Assembly: GCA_002794775.1 (NCBI GenBank)
Contig: NBAY01000008.1
Location: 992,001-1,056,000, forward strand
Direction: 5' to 3'
Source of the DNA: Porodaedalea pini
Lineage: Eukaryota > Basidiomycota > Agaricomycetes > Hymenochaetales > Hymenochaetaceae
DNA: 64,000 bases
The position numbers and the translations under genes were made by a program. The notes below the pieces were generated by a model. It did no database searches. It had not been told where the DNA came from and saw only the letters and a list, made by a program, of their open reading frames with translations. This document shows positions 21,184-35,236 of the stretch, one piece after another (position 1 is the first letter of the stretch; each line of letters begins with the position of its first letter).

Positions 21184-22532
21184 TCAATCCTTCTCGTTCA
21201 AAAAAGCATCCAGCTCGTCATCCAGCTCTTGAAGTGACTTCTTCGGCCTTTCTGATCGGCCCACCCGTTCTTCTCCATTTTCATTTCGTCGCCGTCGGAG
21301 GGGAGGAAGTATTGACGGCTCCTCGACCAACTCCTTGCGTCTCCGTCCTCTCCCGCCTCTTTGTCTCCGGCCGCCACTGCGCGAAGATGGGCGTTCAAAT
21401 TCCTCGTCACCGAGATGAGCACGTATCAGGGACGTCCGGTCAAGCAGCGAGCGCCCAGGCAAGCCTCTGATCTCGCGACCGTCATCTGTCAGATAGTCGG
21501 AGCGCATTTTGGACGGCGGTGAAGGCGGGGGCGACGGAGTACGATCCTCCTCATCGCGCAAGAAGTCATCAAGCTCGTCATCAAGTCGACGGCGCTTCTC
21601 ATCGTCATCATCCTCCCTCATCCTACGACGTTTCAAACCGCCTCCGTTCTCTGGCACGTGCCCGATGGCATGCGCATTTGGGTCCTTTCCCGCGTCCATT
21701 CCATGTTTTTGGTAGAAAGCACTGCGGAGCTTCGCGCCACGGACCTTCTTATCGTCCGTGCGCGCTATGCGGACCAACAGGGTGCCCTCCAGGCCCTCAG
21801 CCATGCCGAGCGTTTTGTTGATGCGATCCTCCACCGGCCAGACCATCACGGGAATCGGCTTCGCAGAAACGCAGTCGTCGAAGTCAGGCTCTTCTGCGGG
21901 TGTTCTGCGAAAAGCCTCGAAGGCAGTCCGGCAGGCGGCGTTCGTGGGGAAGACGAGTACACAGGACGAATCGTCGATCCACTCGAGGCCGACGGGATCT
22001 GCGTTGAAGTGCCGTGCGTATGCAAATATATTGTTGGTAGGTAGATGCGTTATGGGCGAGCCGCAAAGATATAGAGCGTTACGGCGCAAGCCGTCCGGAG
22101 CTGCCAAGACACGCATTTCGTCAACCATTGAATAGAATGCATATAAACAAGTAAAAATCACACCTGCATTTACGCTTTCATCCTCCTCTTCCATAGGCTC
22201 ATCCAGATCATCACTTCTTTTGCGCTTTCCATTTCAATGCCGAGCGTCATAATTGACCAGGAAACAAGGGGGATGTGGCGAAAACTCTCGACGTCAGACG
22301 ACCGCCGTACGCTTTTCGTTCACCCGGAGACGGCGCGCACCTTTCCCTTTGTCATGCTCTCGGGCGGCAAGTAGACCTTGTTTGCACTGATGCGGTTCAT
22401 GAGATCCAAGGGATCGTTTCGTGGCACCTCGGCGGGGAGCGCAGCAACTTGGTCCTCGTAGGTCACTCCGTCATCGTACGACAGAGCAATTGAGGCATCG
22501 TCATACGAGATTTCTTCAGGATATGGATCCAT
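21184..22532 (-). CDS. NCBP3: NCBP3-like cap-binding protein (DUF2414 RRM)
   Basis: The model has three exons: 22341-22532, 22164-22224 and 21184-22100 (389 aa). NCBP3 is an alternative nuclear cap-binding subunit that works with NCBP1 and ARS2 in mRNA export. The degenerate RRM is ALYLCGSPITHLP, NIFAYARHF, GLEWIDDSSCVLVF. A DDELDDFLRDEE segment, an RG-rich stretch and a final DDELDAFLNEKD follow. The last resembles the end of FoP-type export adaptors. Exon 1 (MDPYPEEISYDD...NKVYLPPESMTKGK) is joined by an unusually long 116-nt intron to RKRSDDLDEPMEEED. If that junction is wrong, the protein would start at M22194. The join makes the total a multiple of three and gives a natural KGK-RKR seam. 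It is divergent from KRR1. Confidence 0.8.
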
Positions 22533-22709
22533 GATGTGAGTTGAGTAAGAAAAGCGAGAGAGAAATGAGAATGAAGGAGAGGAGATGATGGCAGTTAGTG
22601 AATGACCGCGGCGCGCGCTCGACGCCTGGCAGTGCAGATCCGGAAGTCTGCTTGCGCAGCCGTCTTCTCTTGACTCTTTACTTCCATTGTCACTCAAAAT
22701 TCTACAAAC
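22533..22709. promoter_or_regulatory. Compact divergent promoter of NCBP3-like gene and KRR1
   Basis: Only 177 bp separate the two start codons. The interval is purine-rich on the plus strand (GAGAGAGAAATGAG region). No TATA box is evident. Confidence 0.5.
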
Positions 22710-24320
<1,611 letters not shown>

Positions 24321-24903
24321 TTCCCCTACCGGTGTGCTGTCTCTTGCTTCTTTCACTGTCCTTTTTTTTCCGTTTCTTTACTTCCCGTCGGATTTATTGC
24401 CTTATGTCGTCGTTCGGCACTAGGATTGGAAATTTCAACACCAGTATTGCAAACAGCGATTTGCAGGTTTGTTATTGAACTCGCAGCATTGGATACAGTA
24501 ATTTCCGATGATAAGACAAATGCGAACGCGGAAGTTCTTATTCTTTATTATTGACTCGGCCATAAAGGTACATTAATGGCACGCTAATATATTCGCTTTC
24601 GATGGAATGACACAGGTACAACATACGCTTAAGAACAGGGCCGTGGCAGACTACAGGTTACATTCGAGTTCTGGTAAAGGCAGTTTGATAAAGCACAAGG
24701 CATCGGCTGAGCGATCGGCATACTAATTAAGTATAAGTCATTGGGAGAGGAAAGCAACCTTGACACCGATCTTAAAGAAAATCTGAGGTTGCAGAAAAAG
24801 CACCAGTTTGTTGAAGCGAGAGGCCCGTAAAAATGGTCGGATCATTTCAGAAGTCCCGACCTCCTCTCCTCCCTCCACCAGCATCACCAAGTCAATTGCG
24901 AAG
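24321..24903. other. Intergenic between convergent KRR1 and F-box gene
   Basis: 3' flanks of two convergent genes. No feature was recognised. Confidence 0.4.
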
Positions 24904-26504
24904 TCAACAGAGGCCGTTGCCCTCGCTCACATCGTCAACTACTTCGAATTTGGCAACGTTTCCTTTCGCCCTCTTGATACTGGCAACAGCCTTTTTTAAT
25001 TGTTTGAACGCCGATTCATGGTCGCGTTGCATACGGAGAGAACGAAGCTGCTGGGGACGAACGAGTGTGATAGAACAGGCGCAGAAGTCATGATACGGTG
25101 TATGCAGAGAGAGACTTTCAAGCTTCGGAAATTTGTCCATTATTTGGGGAATGCATATGACGAGGCTGTGGTCGTCCGAATCACCGTAACAGCTGTAAGT
25201 AATGCACTTAAGCGAATCGAACTTGTAACGTGTAGTGACTTCTTTGAGTAGATCAGCGAAATCCTCGTTGTCTCCGTAGTTTATCGACATGTATATTTCT
25301 TCGACGTTAGGCACGGCGATGGCATTCATTATGCATATCATTTCCGTACTCACGGACCGCTCGGGACCGCCAGGGTTGGTGTTCGAGATGCTAAAAAATC
25401 GAAGCTTCGGGAGACGCGCCTTCATGTGTTTTTCAATTGGATGTATGTCCCCCGAAAGCGCAGGGTCCCCCAAGTCCGTGATGGACAAGCGCTCTAGTGC
25501 TGGTGTCGATCTGAGAAACTCGGCAATACCAAAGATGCAGAGGTCGGAGCCAGGATGAGGTGCACCGAGCGTACACTCTGTCAAGGACTTGAAACGATTC
25601 GGAAGAGGAATGTTGAATTTCGTTCGCAAAGACGTTATGCGCGGAAACTTCCATTTGTCGCTATGGAGGTGCGCATGGAAATCGCCTTCTTCGTCATATA
25701 CTGGATAGACGACTGTCAAAGATTCGAGTGATTTGACTGTACGCCCAGGGTAGTCTAAAAAGGTAGCTATGTTCTCTTCCTGGTCTCCCGTGTCAATACT
25801 CAGGCTTCCCCATCGATGAGCATGCCGGGTAGTAAGCTTAAGAAACGAAGCCCAAGTGGATTCAGTGCCATCGGGAAGCATGCTCAGAGCTCTGCAAGAG
25901 CAACCGCACATTGGAAGTAACGATACCGAGAGGGGAAGGTCTTTGCTGAGTAAAAAATGTCTCTTCAGGGTGCGTTTCGTCATGTTCGAATTGACCGATG
26001 TCCAGAGTTTTGCAATACGAAAAACGATGCTGCGAAAGCGTTGACAGACTTGGGACAGCTCTTCCGGACCATAGTGACCCGCATCATCGCAAACGTCGGC
26101 GAAAATGAGTTCAAGGACCTCGTTCGGCAGCTTCATGACTCCGGTTATCAAAGAGCCAGTGGCTGTCTTCGCCTCGAATGCTGACAATTCGACGTCAAGA
26201 GATTCGCTTAACAAGTCCAAGAAGCTGCGTGCCTCTTTGAGGCGCTGTAACGTCGTAGTATTTTCAAAGGGCAAGTCATGATCGGATACGCAACTGTACG
26301 CATTCGTCAGATGAGGGCCTGACGATGAAATAATCGAACACACTTGTCTTTTCCTTGATTTTTGGTGACCCATACCTCGCTGACCTCCTCTCTTTCTATA
26401 TTACGCTTCAAACGAGTAATAGCATCCTGCAGTAGTTCGAAGCATTGCGATCCATCGATTTTGTCTACCGCATCTTCATTATTTGGAACCGAGAGGACAG
26501 CCAT
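24904..26504 (-). CDS. F-box protein with leucine-rich-like C-terminal region
   Basis: Two exons, 26344-26504 and 24904-26293 (516 aa), separated by a 50-nt intron with a GTGTGT donor and a CTGAC branch-like site. The start is MAVLSVPNNED; ATG codons further upstream exist in the same frame, so the start is uncertain. After a helical N-terminus (LQRLKEARSFLDLLSES) comes the F-box at about residues 130-175: KLPNEVLELIFADVC, LSQVCQRFRSIVFRIAKLW. F-box proteins recruit substrates to SCF ubiquitin ligases. The remaining 340 residues contain irregular leucine-rich blocks (ALERLSITDLGDPAL, LESLSLHTPYHDF) typical of the large agaricomycete F-box/LRR families. The substrate is unknown. Confidence 0.82.
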
Positions 26505-27333
26505 TTTCAGAGCGAATGCGGTTGGTAAGGCAGAACCGCGTTGTATGTAGAGAGTGCCAGTAAATTCCGCCAATCCAGAAGTAACGCGCTGCGTAGAGTA
26601 TACAACGTGTTCAATCAAAATGTGTTCGCTGGACGCAGCATACACTGACCTGAGAACAACTTGAAGGATCTCGATTTCTACGCGTCGTCGTGAAAGCTGT
26701 ATAGAGAAAGGCGTGTTCGAAAGGAGAGGGCTTCAAAAATCGCGTATTGGGTGCAAGACGTGGTGCTGCGTAAGCGAAGACAGGGATGGACGACCGGGTC
26801 CCAGAACACAGTCCAGGATGTAAGTCGATTGGTGCCGAGCACCAAAGGCGCGTTCGTGTTTATTCAGAGTCAATTTAGAAAGATGAGAGAACTCAGTATG
26901 GCAAGAGCAGCTGTGCTGTGATATGAGCAATTGACCCGCTCTTATACCATTGATGTTTAGAGGCCGCGCGAGTCGAACGTGAAGGGAATGAGCACAGAGC
27001 AGCGTCCCGGGCCACTGGCAAGTGAGTCCAGATACGGCGGTGCGACGTCCAAGACAGGAATCGGGGTTTCAAGTTCAACCAAGTGCCAGTGGATCAATTG
27101 TAATAGCATCCTTGCAAAGACGGTCAAACAACTAACCAATGTCCACAAAGCGAGACGATTTCATACAAGATAAATTATACACGGCACAGTCCATAGCGTA
27201 CATAGCACAAGAATATACAGCATTTAGCCAAACAAAGTCAGCAATCCGAAATATCAGTTTATTCATCCAGGTGAATGGACAGTTTGAAGTGAACATCGTG
27301 AATCGTTTTCCACCTGCTCGAGGAGGTAGCCGT
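26505..27333. other. Intergenic upstream of the F-box gene
   Basis: Holds the F-box promoter and the 3' flank of the next minus-strand gene. Short frames here have no conserved content. Confidence 0.4.
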
Positions 27334-29952
27334 CTAGTATTCCCTCGGGTCGATGTACTTCAGCCACAACGAGTAGCGCTTATTGAGCTCCATCTCGCGC
27401 TGCACCTTCGCCTCAACCTTCTGCTTACGGCGTGAGGCACGCCCGTGTCCGCGCCTCTGACCATGGCCATGGCGTCCATACCCATATTGGTCTGGATAAC
27501 CCTCCTCCGACTCATCCTCGCTCTCGTCCTCCGAGTCCTCGAACTCGCCCGGCGCGAAGAGCTGCTCCGGCAAGAGGCGCGTCTCGGGCATGCCTGCGCC
27601 GCGCCCCGACTTGGCGTTGCGTCCCTTGTAGAGCACGAGCTCGACGCAGCGCGGGACGAAGAATGCGGTGTTCCACAGGTCCAGCAGGTCGACTACAAGG
27701 TCGGAGCGCTTCGTCGGCCCGTCGGTTGGTAGAGGAAGGCGGCCCTTCCATGCGAGTGAGATGTCCTGTAAATTAGATTCAACATGCTATTCGCGAATCA
27801 GTAGGAAATGAAAATGAGGACTGACATTCATAAGCCTTAGCCAGTCCTCGGGCAGCACGTCGTGCGTCCCGAGCACAGCCGGCATTGCGTGAATCACATC
27901 GTCAAGGAAGTCATCCAGGTCCTGCACACGCAGATCCTTGAACGGAGTGAACGTCTGCGCGGTGTTCATCGGGCGACTGAACGCCTCCGGAGCCGCAAGC
28001 AGCTGTTCTTGCGGCTGAGCGCCGTACCCGCCAGCTCCAGCGAGGGGAGCTCCACCTCCAAGGCGCGGCGACAGGCCTGGAATGGCGCCTGCCCCGACAC
28101 GAGGGGACAGTCCCGCCCCCATGCCCCTTCCGAGACGGGGTGAGGCTCCTCCGAGTCCACCGGCACTGGCGCCATAGCCAGCACTGAGGCCTCCACCAGG
28201 GTACGATGCAGTTCCCGGAATAGGGCTATGATTGCGCGAGGGTGCAAAGCCGGAACCCGACACCGGCTGGCCCGCGTAAATATGGCCCGCCGGGTACACC
28301 TCGACGCCACCTGGACCCAATGCAGTTGGAAGCGGGCTCGCGTCGCGACGGTATGGCGACCGCTCCTGCGGGGCGTACATGCTGCTCGGACGACTCGCAC
28401 GTTCACGCTCCGGTGCACCGTACACACTACCCGGACGGCTCCGCTCTGATGCACCATAAATGTCTCTTGTGCGCTCTGGGGCGGTATATATGTTGCTCGC
28501 ACGTTCAGGGGCTGCATAGATGCTCGAGCGACGCGGGGCATCGCGCTCTCGGTAGCCCCCATAGTCATCGCGCTCGCGTTCGTACGCTGCAGGCTCGTCG
28601 TATATCCCGCCGACGCCACCTGGGGCCTGCATGGATACGGACTGACGCCGCGAACGCGTGCCAGCCGGTGGCGCACCATAGTCCGCGCCGTAGCCACCAC
28701 GGCCGCCTACATTGAGATCGCCCATTCGGCGTTCAAGCTCGCGATCCTCACGATCACGCAGATCCCTTTCACGGAGGGGGTCGCCACGCTCACGGTCGTA
28801 AGCGCCCGCACCTGTGCCGAGGCCCGCGCCGAGTCCAGCTCCGTAGCTTGGGCGGCGCATGCGTGCAGCGCGGTCTAGCTCCGCGTCGCGTTCGCGTGCC
28901 CTGCGCATCTCTTTGTCTTCAGCTCTTTCGCGTGCAATGCGCTCAGCTTCCCAGGCGGAGTTACGCTTCATGGCTGCCTTCTCCTCCTTCTTGCGCCGTC
29001 TCTCCTCTTTCTCCCTGGATATAATAGGGTGAAATTAATGCCAATTCAATTTATACCAATGGAATTTCGTACCACTCCCTGCTGGAGTTCAGGCCGTCAT
29101 CACGGTACTCGCGTCCAAAAGTAGGTGTGCCAGCAGCAGCAGCTGCCGCTTGAGCATTGGCATCAGGCGCAGTCGGGATTTGCCCACGGAATGAGGCCAG
29201 GACATCCTGTTATTCAGGATATAAATCAAATTTTACATAGACTAGGACACTTAAGACTCACTGGTCCAGCAGGAGCAACTCCAACGGGAGGAACGGACGA
29301 CGTCTCCGTCGGCACCCACTGTATTCCCGTGTACGTTACCCCCTGCGGCGAGCGGTATCTACACTCGCTTAAGCTCCCACATATAGTCAGTCAAAGATGA
29401 AAGAAACTTACGTTGCAGGTTCCGCCCTATCAATCGAGCACACAAAGCATGAGTTCGGGTCCTCCAGAAGGAAGTATTCACTCACTTGAAATGATGATAC
29501 GTAACGCGTCCAAACGCATCCGTCGTCGTCGTGTACGTCACTGAGCCTGCCGTCACGTTCGCCGTGAACGGCTGCGGCTGTGCAGGTGCCGCACCCGCAC
29601 CAACAGTGATTTGCCCGCCAGAAGGCAAGTACGTCTGCCCCACCATCGGCGATGGTTGCGCAGCTTGCGTATGGTACCCACCCGGCGTGTTCGGCGCGAG
29701 CGATGAGCCTATGTTGCCAGCATACGGCGAGTGCGGGTACGCTGCCGGTGCTGGCTGTCCTGTAGCTGCATACGGTGAATGCGGAGCGGCGGCAGATGCT
29801 GCATAGGGTGAGTGCGGCGGTACCGCGGATGCTGGAGCAGCGTACGGCGAGTGCGGGTAGGCATTGGCGGGCGGGGGTGCGCCGTAGCCCGCTGTCGCCC
29901 CGCTCGTCGGAGGAGGGTATGCAGAGGCGGGAGCGCCGTAGAGGTATGACAT
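27334..29952 (-). CDS. Large proline/tyrosine-rich protein of unknown function
   Basis: Six exons give 777 aa: 29486-29952, 29413-29427 (15 nt), 29262-29358, 29073-29206, 27826-29014 and 27334-27765. I do not recognise a named family. The N-terminus carries repeats of the type HSPYAA/YPHSPYA (five copies). A short conserved-looking block follows (GRVTYHHFKAEPATYRSP, VTYTGIQWVPTE). Then come an Arg/Glu-rich coiled stretch (REWEKEERRRKKEEKAA, RERAEDKEMRRARERD) and a long Arg/Ser/Tyr/Gly-rich region with repeated SVYGAPER/SSIYAAPER-like units. A compact C-terminal domain closes the protein (DISLAWKGRLPLP, DLLDLWNTAFFVPRCVEL, YSLWLKYIDPREY). Introns are 54-60 nt and phases agree. The composition suggests a disordered scaffold, which is inference. 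Confidence 0.82.
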
Positions 29953-30617
29953 AGCGATAAGAGTCTGTTCGGTGGTCGAATCTATGCGATTTTTAAAAAA
30001 GATCGCTTTGTCGTTGATTCTCTGATCACGACAGCACTCTGTCTGCGTATATGCATCAGCGCTAGCGCATTAACGACGACGGCGTCAACCACGAACGATG
30101 AGCAACTCACCCTTTCTCACACGACGGGCCCGGGCTGAGGTAGCACGGAGCACGACGATGGTGATAGCAAGAACCAAGGGGTGAGTCCGCTTTGATGTAG
30201 ATGGGCTGTGGGCAGCATCGGCAGTCCAAGTGTGGGCACGTTGTCTGCAGCGTGCCCTTCTACGAATTGATTTTTTCAAGCTGCGCTCGTACCGATATTC
30301 CGCATTTTTTGTACATTTACGTGCACATAATTCTCGACGATAAATCGAACGTAGCAGTGAAAACGGGACTTGGATATCAGCATTGGAGAAAAAAATGTAC
30401 AGCATGCTCGGCAATAAGTAAAGAGTAAGGACAGCGGATGGATGAGATATGTATATATGCCTGACAGAGTGAAAAGAACTTGAGGAAAAAATAAAACAAA
30501 ACATGCCTGTACATACGTGCATCTCCATACGTTGATTAGTATACGCCCCTGTTCGCATACTGCTGACCTGCAACATCTCGGACATTCCCACCTATAACAA
30601 CATGACGGCCTCAACCT
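29953..30617. other. Intergenic between unknown gene and SEC22
   Basis: Promoter side of the proline-rich gene and 3' flank of SEC22. No conserved exon was detected. Confidence 0.4.
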
Positions 30618-31628
30618 CTATAAGAATCGCCACCAGATGAAGATGATAAGGAACAAGACAATGGCGCCAGCTGGTGCATATTGGCGGAGCATCGCCTGAA
30701 AGTTGATGTTGCGTGCCGCCTTACGGTACTTTTCTGATTCGGAGCGCAGTGAGGTCGACAGGTGCGACATTTCTAATGACCAAGGATCGATCAGGTGTCT
30801 GATTCATTTGTATGGGAGGCAAGAAGAATTGGAATGCAAAGAAATGGAGAAGGAGGAAACGGAGGATGTAAGGAAGAAACGCACTGTCCAGCGAGTCCCC
30901 ACGCCAAAGGAGCTCCTCCATGTTCTTGGTCATAATGCGCGTCACGTCCTGCAAATCATCGTTCAGCTTGTCGATGTGCGAGCTCGCAGCGTTCGCAGTT
31001 CGTGTGTCTTGGTACAAGCGTGCGGTCTTGCTCATGAATGTATCTAGATATTCGCACGTTCAAAAGCGCACGTAACTTCAGCAACCCGACCACTTCAGCA
31101 TGGCAGAAGTGTTGCACGCACCAAAGCCTACGAACGCATATGGCTTGCGAACACTCTCGACCTTTGCGCCATACGAGTTCTGGAACTCCTTCGAGAGCTC
31201 GTCGAGGTACGAGAATGCGAGCTTGCGTGGGTACGACTTGTCCGCGATCGTGAGGTATACGACATTGTCCGCAATCATGTAGCTGTCATCACCACGTACA
31301 TATTAAACCCATGGGTACCTTGCGCTGTGAGAGAATGTGCAAGGGAACGTACTGGAGGGTATGCGGCCCGCTCTCGATGGAGCAGCGCGGCTCGGAGTTG
31401 GGCGTTATCCGCCGGAAGATGAGCTTCGCCTGCTGCTTATGCTCCTGCAGCTCCTGTTCTGTCTGATGGAGGTAAATTAATGTGAAACATTGTGAGTTAC
31501 AGTTCCGAGCTGGCACGCATGCCCGTGCCAAAGGAAAGGAAGAGAGCGCTGCGCACCTGCTCGTCGTCTACGGTGGCGGCCAGCGGAAGTGCATCGCTCG
31601 CGCGCACGATCGTTGTCGACTTGACCAT
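30618..31628 (-). CDS. SEC22: SEC22 R-SNARE of ER-Golgi traffic
   Basis: Five exons give 218 aa, the usual Sec22 length: 31557-31628, 31353-31462, 31122-31282, 30885-31043 and 30618-30772. Sec22 is the R-SNARE of COPII and COPI vesicles between ER and Golgi. The longin domain is seen as KLIFRRI, HYMIADNVVYLTIADKSYP and KLAFSYLDELSKEF. The SNARE motif runs KLNDDLQDVTRIM...MEELLWRGDSLDKM, with the zero-layer arginine in LLWRGDSL. A C-terminal anchor (AGAIVLFLIIFIWW) ends three residues before the stop. Introns of 94 and 112 nt are longer than average for this window. Phases agree and the length is a multiple of three. Confidence 0.95.
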
Positions 31629-32214
31629 TGTAGTCACTAAGGATCTATGTCAAGGGCTGAGGTAGCGTTGCTCGTCAGGGTCGGACAAGATTCGAGGGCC
31701 AGCAGCAATAAGTAAAGTTATTGCGGGTACCGTGATGAGGTGTGACGTGTTCAGAGCGCGTTGTTTGTTTTAGGTAAACAAAGGCGTCGCGCCTCACGCA
31801 CCTGCTAAGTTTTTGAAGCATCTACATCGATATGGTCAAACCCCCAAACGGTTTACATCCACTTACTCTTCAAAGATTCTCGTAACGTCTTTTTGAAACT
31901 TATAGACAATCCTAAAGCCTGTACGTTCAAACGCGATGCATTTAACTGAAGTTCTGCAGATTCCGACATCCAATCTGTATAGATTCGAAAGGAAAGCAAA
32001 CGACTGTGATATTTTATAGGGAAAAAATCAGGAACACATCAGCCACTTGAGGCCCTCAAACGAATGCATGTCAAAAGCAGAGGTCCTTGTCTTCTAAAAG
32101 TACCGTGTCCTCGTGTCTGTAGTCCGTCATGCTTTAGGTGCTTGCCGAAGTGCTGCACCGGAGTTCTTGAATCACAGAACATCAGTGCATAGCCCCTTGT
32201 TATACGCTTGAGAG
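31629..32214. other. Intergenic, divergent between SEC22 and a family gene
   Basis: Upstream region of SEC22. No other feature was recognised. Confidence 0.35.
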
Positions 32215-33724
32215 TTGAAGCTCAATGGTACTATCGAAGTTCCACGTCCCTTGGTCCTGACTCTGGTACACTACTCTTCGTTCCCGCCTGCCCAACTGCA
32301 AACTATCAGAACCTTCAGTGCAATCTGCAACGATGTCTCCTTTCATAAAGAGAGCCTTTCGAGTTCAGCTTTCGCCGTCGCCAAGCTCGTCGAGAATGTC
32401 TCTGAAGCTGTCAATTTGGGGCCGACGAAAAGTGCTGCGAAGATAGTTCAACAGATGCTGCAAACGATCAAGGTGCGCCTCAGCCACATTCCAACAAATA
32501 AAATATATGTTAGACTAATGTACTGTAGGGTATCGGTGACAATGAAGACGCGCGCTTCATGCTCATCAAGCGAGTCGTCGATTTCTTGCTCTTAATTCGA
32601 GAGCACTTTGAAGGCAGTGGCGTAATTATCTCCTCGAATCTGACCGGAAAGAGAGGCCTTGCAAGCCATATTATGAACAGGGACAATACAAAGGGCGACC
32701 TTGCTTCTCATGCGGCTGCCCTCGATGTGGCTATTTCGAAATTGAACGTATGTATTCCTCCACCCAATGTATTTTCGGGCAGTCACTTACTTAGAAGAGC
32801 AGATCAGTTTGCTTTCGGGACTAACCGTCACCACTTAGATTGCTCTCACTCGCAACAGCCCTCGGGACCGCAACCCGTCGGGAAATCGAACGGTCTATGG
32901 AGCTTTCGTGGCTCAGAATGCAAGTACGCATGGTCGTGATGACGAGTTTCTGGAGGATTTGAGGAACGAGGTACGCCGTCCACTGCGTCGATGGAATAGT
33001 CCGTCTAAACTGATCGCATTCACCAAGTACGAGGAAGTTCGTATCTGTGACGTACAACTTATCCCGACTGCGGATCCGGCACGAGGTTCGGCGGTTACGT
33101 TCTCCAACCCAAGTTACGCACTCGTCAAGGGTGAAAGACGGCTGATAAAGAGCTTCGACGGAGAGGATGGGCGTCGGAGAGAAGTAAGTTCTATTTTCTT
33201 GATCGACCTTTCGCTCATTTATTAGGACTAGCTGGAAGAGGTCAAGCATTGGCACAGACTGAGGTAAGTAGTTCCGTATTTTTTGTTCGAATCTACAACT
33301 CAGGCGGAATATGAGGCATCCGAACCTCCTCCAGATGCATGGGTTTTCCAAAAAGACTAGCCCTCATTTATATGTCGTTTTTCAAAATGGTAATCACTTC
33401 CGATTTACTAGATGCTGGTGCTGATTTCGACTAGCTCAAGCCAGATGTCTTGCTACTTATCTCCTAGATGTGTTCGGCGGTTCAAATGTTCCGTCGATTT
33501 CACAGACGATTGTAAAAATGGCAAGTGGTACATCCCTCTTTTGTACTAGCAAATGCTTATTTTCTCCTTTCCATAAGTTTAATGATGCTACAGTGAGTCT
33601 GTTCTGTCGACCGGATGGTACGGTAAGATTAATCAGAAAAGCGGATGTCGTCAAACGACCTGGTTTCATCCCCGTAATCAGAAGGGAAGGGCGAGCGAGT
33701 CAGAGCACGGGGCTTATCACATGA
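32215..33724 (+). CDS. Lineage-specific protein with kinase-like HPN block (sister of 4448-5602)
   Basis: Exons 32215-32472, 32529-32747, 32839-33183, 33232-33263, 33304-33389 and 33435-33724 keep one frame (about 409 codons). Visible blocks: AFAVAKLVENVSEAV...QQMLQTIK, DNEDARFMLIKRV, VDFLLLIREHFEGSG, VQLIPTADPARGSA, YALVKGERRLIKSFDG, LEEVKHWHRLRR, MRHPNLLQMHGFS, YVVFQNAQARCLATYLL, SISQTIVKM and SLFCRPDGTVRLI. From the HWHR...HPNLLQ block on, the layout resembles a degenerate protein-kinase lobe. This is my inference. No catalytic HRD or DFG motif is present, so it would be inactive. The first exon has no in-frame ATG. Compared with the 4.4 kb copy, a short segment near 32355 appears deleted, so the true start is unknown and the gene may itself be decaying. 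Confidence 0.55.
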
Positions 33725-35236
33725 AGGAATCGGTGGTTGAAATGGTTGTGCTGCGATAAAACGAGATTATTGTAAGGCACAACAACCTGTGATGCAGTGC
33801 GAAGGCGCTGTCGAAGGAATGTCGGTAACAGTCATTCGTGATATCTTCTTACGCCGACCTCGATGATGTTGCCTGAGCTTTGTACGATAAACAGTAAACT
33901 CGGGCGCAAATTCAAGGAAGTGACAAGGCAACCTGGCGTGCAAGAACCAGATCGAATCGACGTGGTGGACAAATAGTATGTCAGGGACACATAGCCGTCA
34001 CTCCTGATGGACGGAGAGGGCATTCTTCCGTGAAAGGATGTTACGGAGCGAGTTGGTAGACTTGTTATCGGTGAATTCGAGACATGAGAGGTAAGAAGCT
34101 AAACTTGGAGGACGAGGGTGCGTGCTGTGTACCAAGTGATCTAGAATAGCGTGCATCGCGACACCCAGAAGGTTTAAATGTGAAGGAAAGCGACTATTAT
34201 ATATGTATAGTAGTCTTCTGCGAGCTTCCAGGAGTCTTGGACTTAGAATCATTTTTTAGCGCCTTATAGTCCTCGCTGCCTTCAAGCTCCTTGATTTGAC
34301 TTCTGAAGTCCCGGTAGCACTGACTCAGGTCGTACTCTGAATGTAATAGGGCTTCATCCCAGTTCCTCTTGGCCCCTTCGGCCTTTGTTACGATGCTCTC
34401 ATTCCTGCTCAAGGTTTTCAATGTAGAAGAAGCGAGCTGGTGGAAAAAATGTAGATGTAATGAGCCCGGCTTATTTACTAAGATCCCGAATCGATTGCAT
34501 AATAACCTATGTGAAACAGCCAGCACCGGAGAACAAGAGCAAACTGAGCCATTTAGATGAATACGCTCCTTCTTTTCCCCGGTGTCGACCAGTCCGAAAT
34601 CAGATAATCACTTTACTTGCAGCTGACGGCCAGTAAAACACTAGGCGGGATGAGAACATCATTCCCTGAAACGCCTTGCATTGTGCACTTTGCAGCACTT
34701 ACCAAGAGACAGTTACTCACTAGACAGCGAAAGTGCTAAGACAATGGAAGAAGATCTGCTGGATAGACCCTGCTCCGTGTCAAAAGCTGGGCTTTGCAAA
34801 GGAGACCCAAACACGCTCGCTACCCGGGGAAAGCTCTTGAAACTGAACTAAATCAATGTTTTGAAAAACTCCTCTGTTAAGTCAGAGCATGTGTTGAAAC
34901 GCATGTAGTGGCATCTAGGTTATTCCGGCTATACAACTAGCTGAGTATACCATAGCGGCGGCAGAATCAGATGATAGCGGTGGCAAATTGAGAATAGCGA
35001 GAGCCTGTAACTCCAGATCGAGGGTCTTCTTGAAAGAAAGGGGTGCCAGCCTGCATCCCAGTGGGTTATATCTTGTGTATGCCTCGTAGCCATCCCTGGC
35101 CGTTGCAGGAGCACTTAGGACGAGCGAAAACGAACTTTGAACACATAGTGCGTGAGATCGGCGCGTCGATCACGATCTGGCGCGGGTCCTTGCCTTTCCG
35201 CATATCTCGTGCAACTCATTCCAGCTTCAGCTCGTC
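33725..35236. other. Gene-poor stretch with an orphan minus-strand fragment
   Basis: The only coding-like piece is on the minus strand at about 34197-34450. It reads KAEGAKRNWDEALLHSEYD...SQIKELEGSEDYKAL, a helical, charged sequence that could be the last exon of a lost gene. No upstream exon could be joined to it. Confidence 0.35.

Noticed and set aside
28228..28715. Plus-strand 157-aa frame and minus-strand 244-aa alternative frame
   Set aside because: Both are shadows of the Arg/Tyr-rich exon of the 27.3-30.0 kb gene; composition mirrors the real frame.
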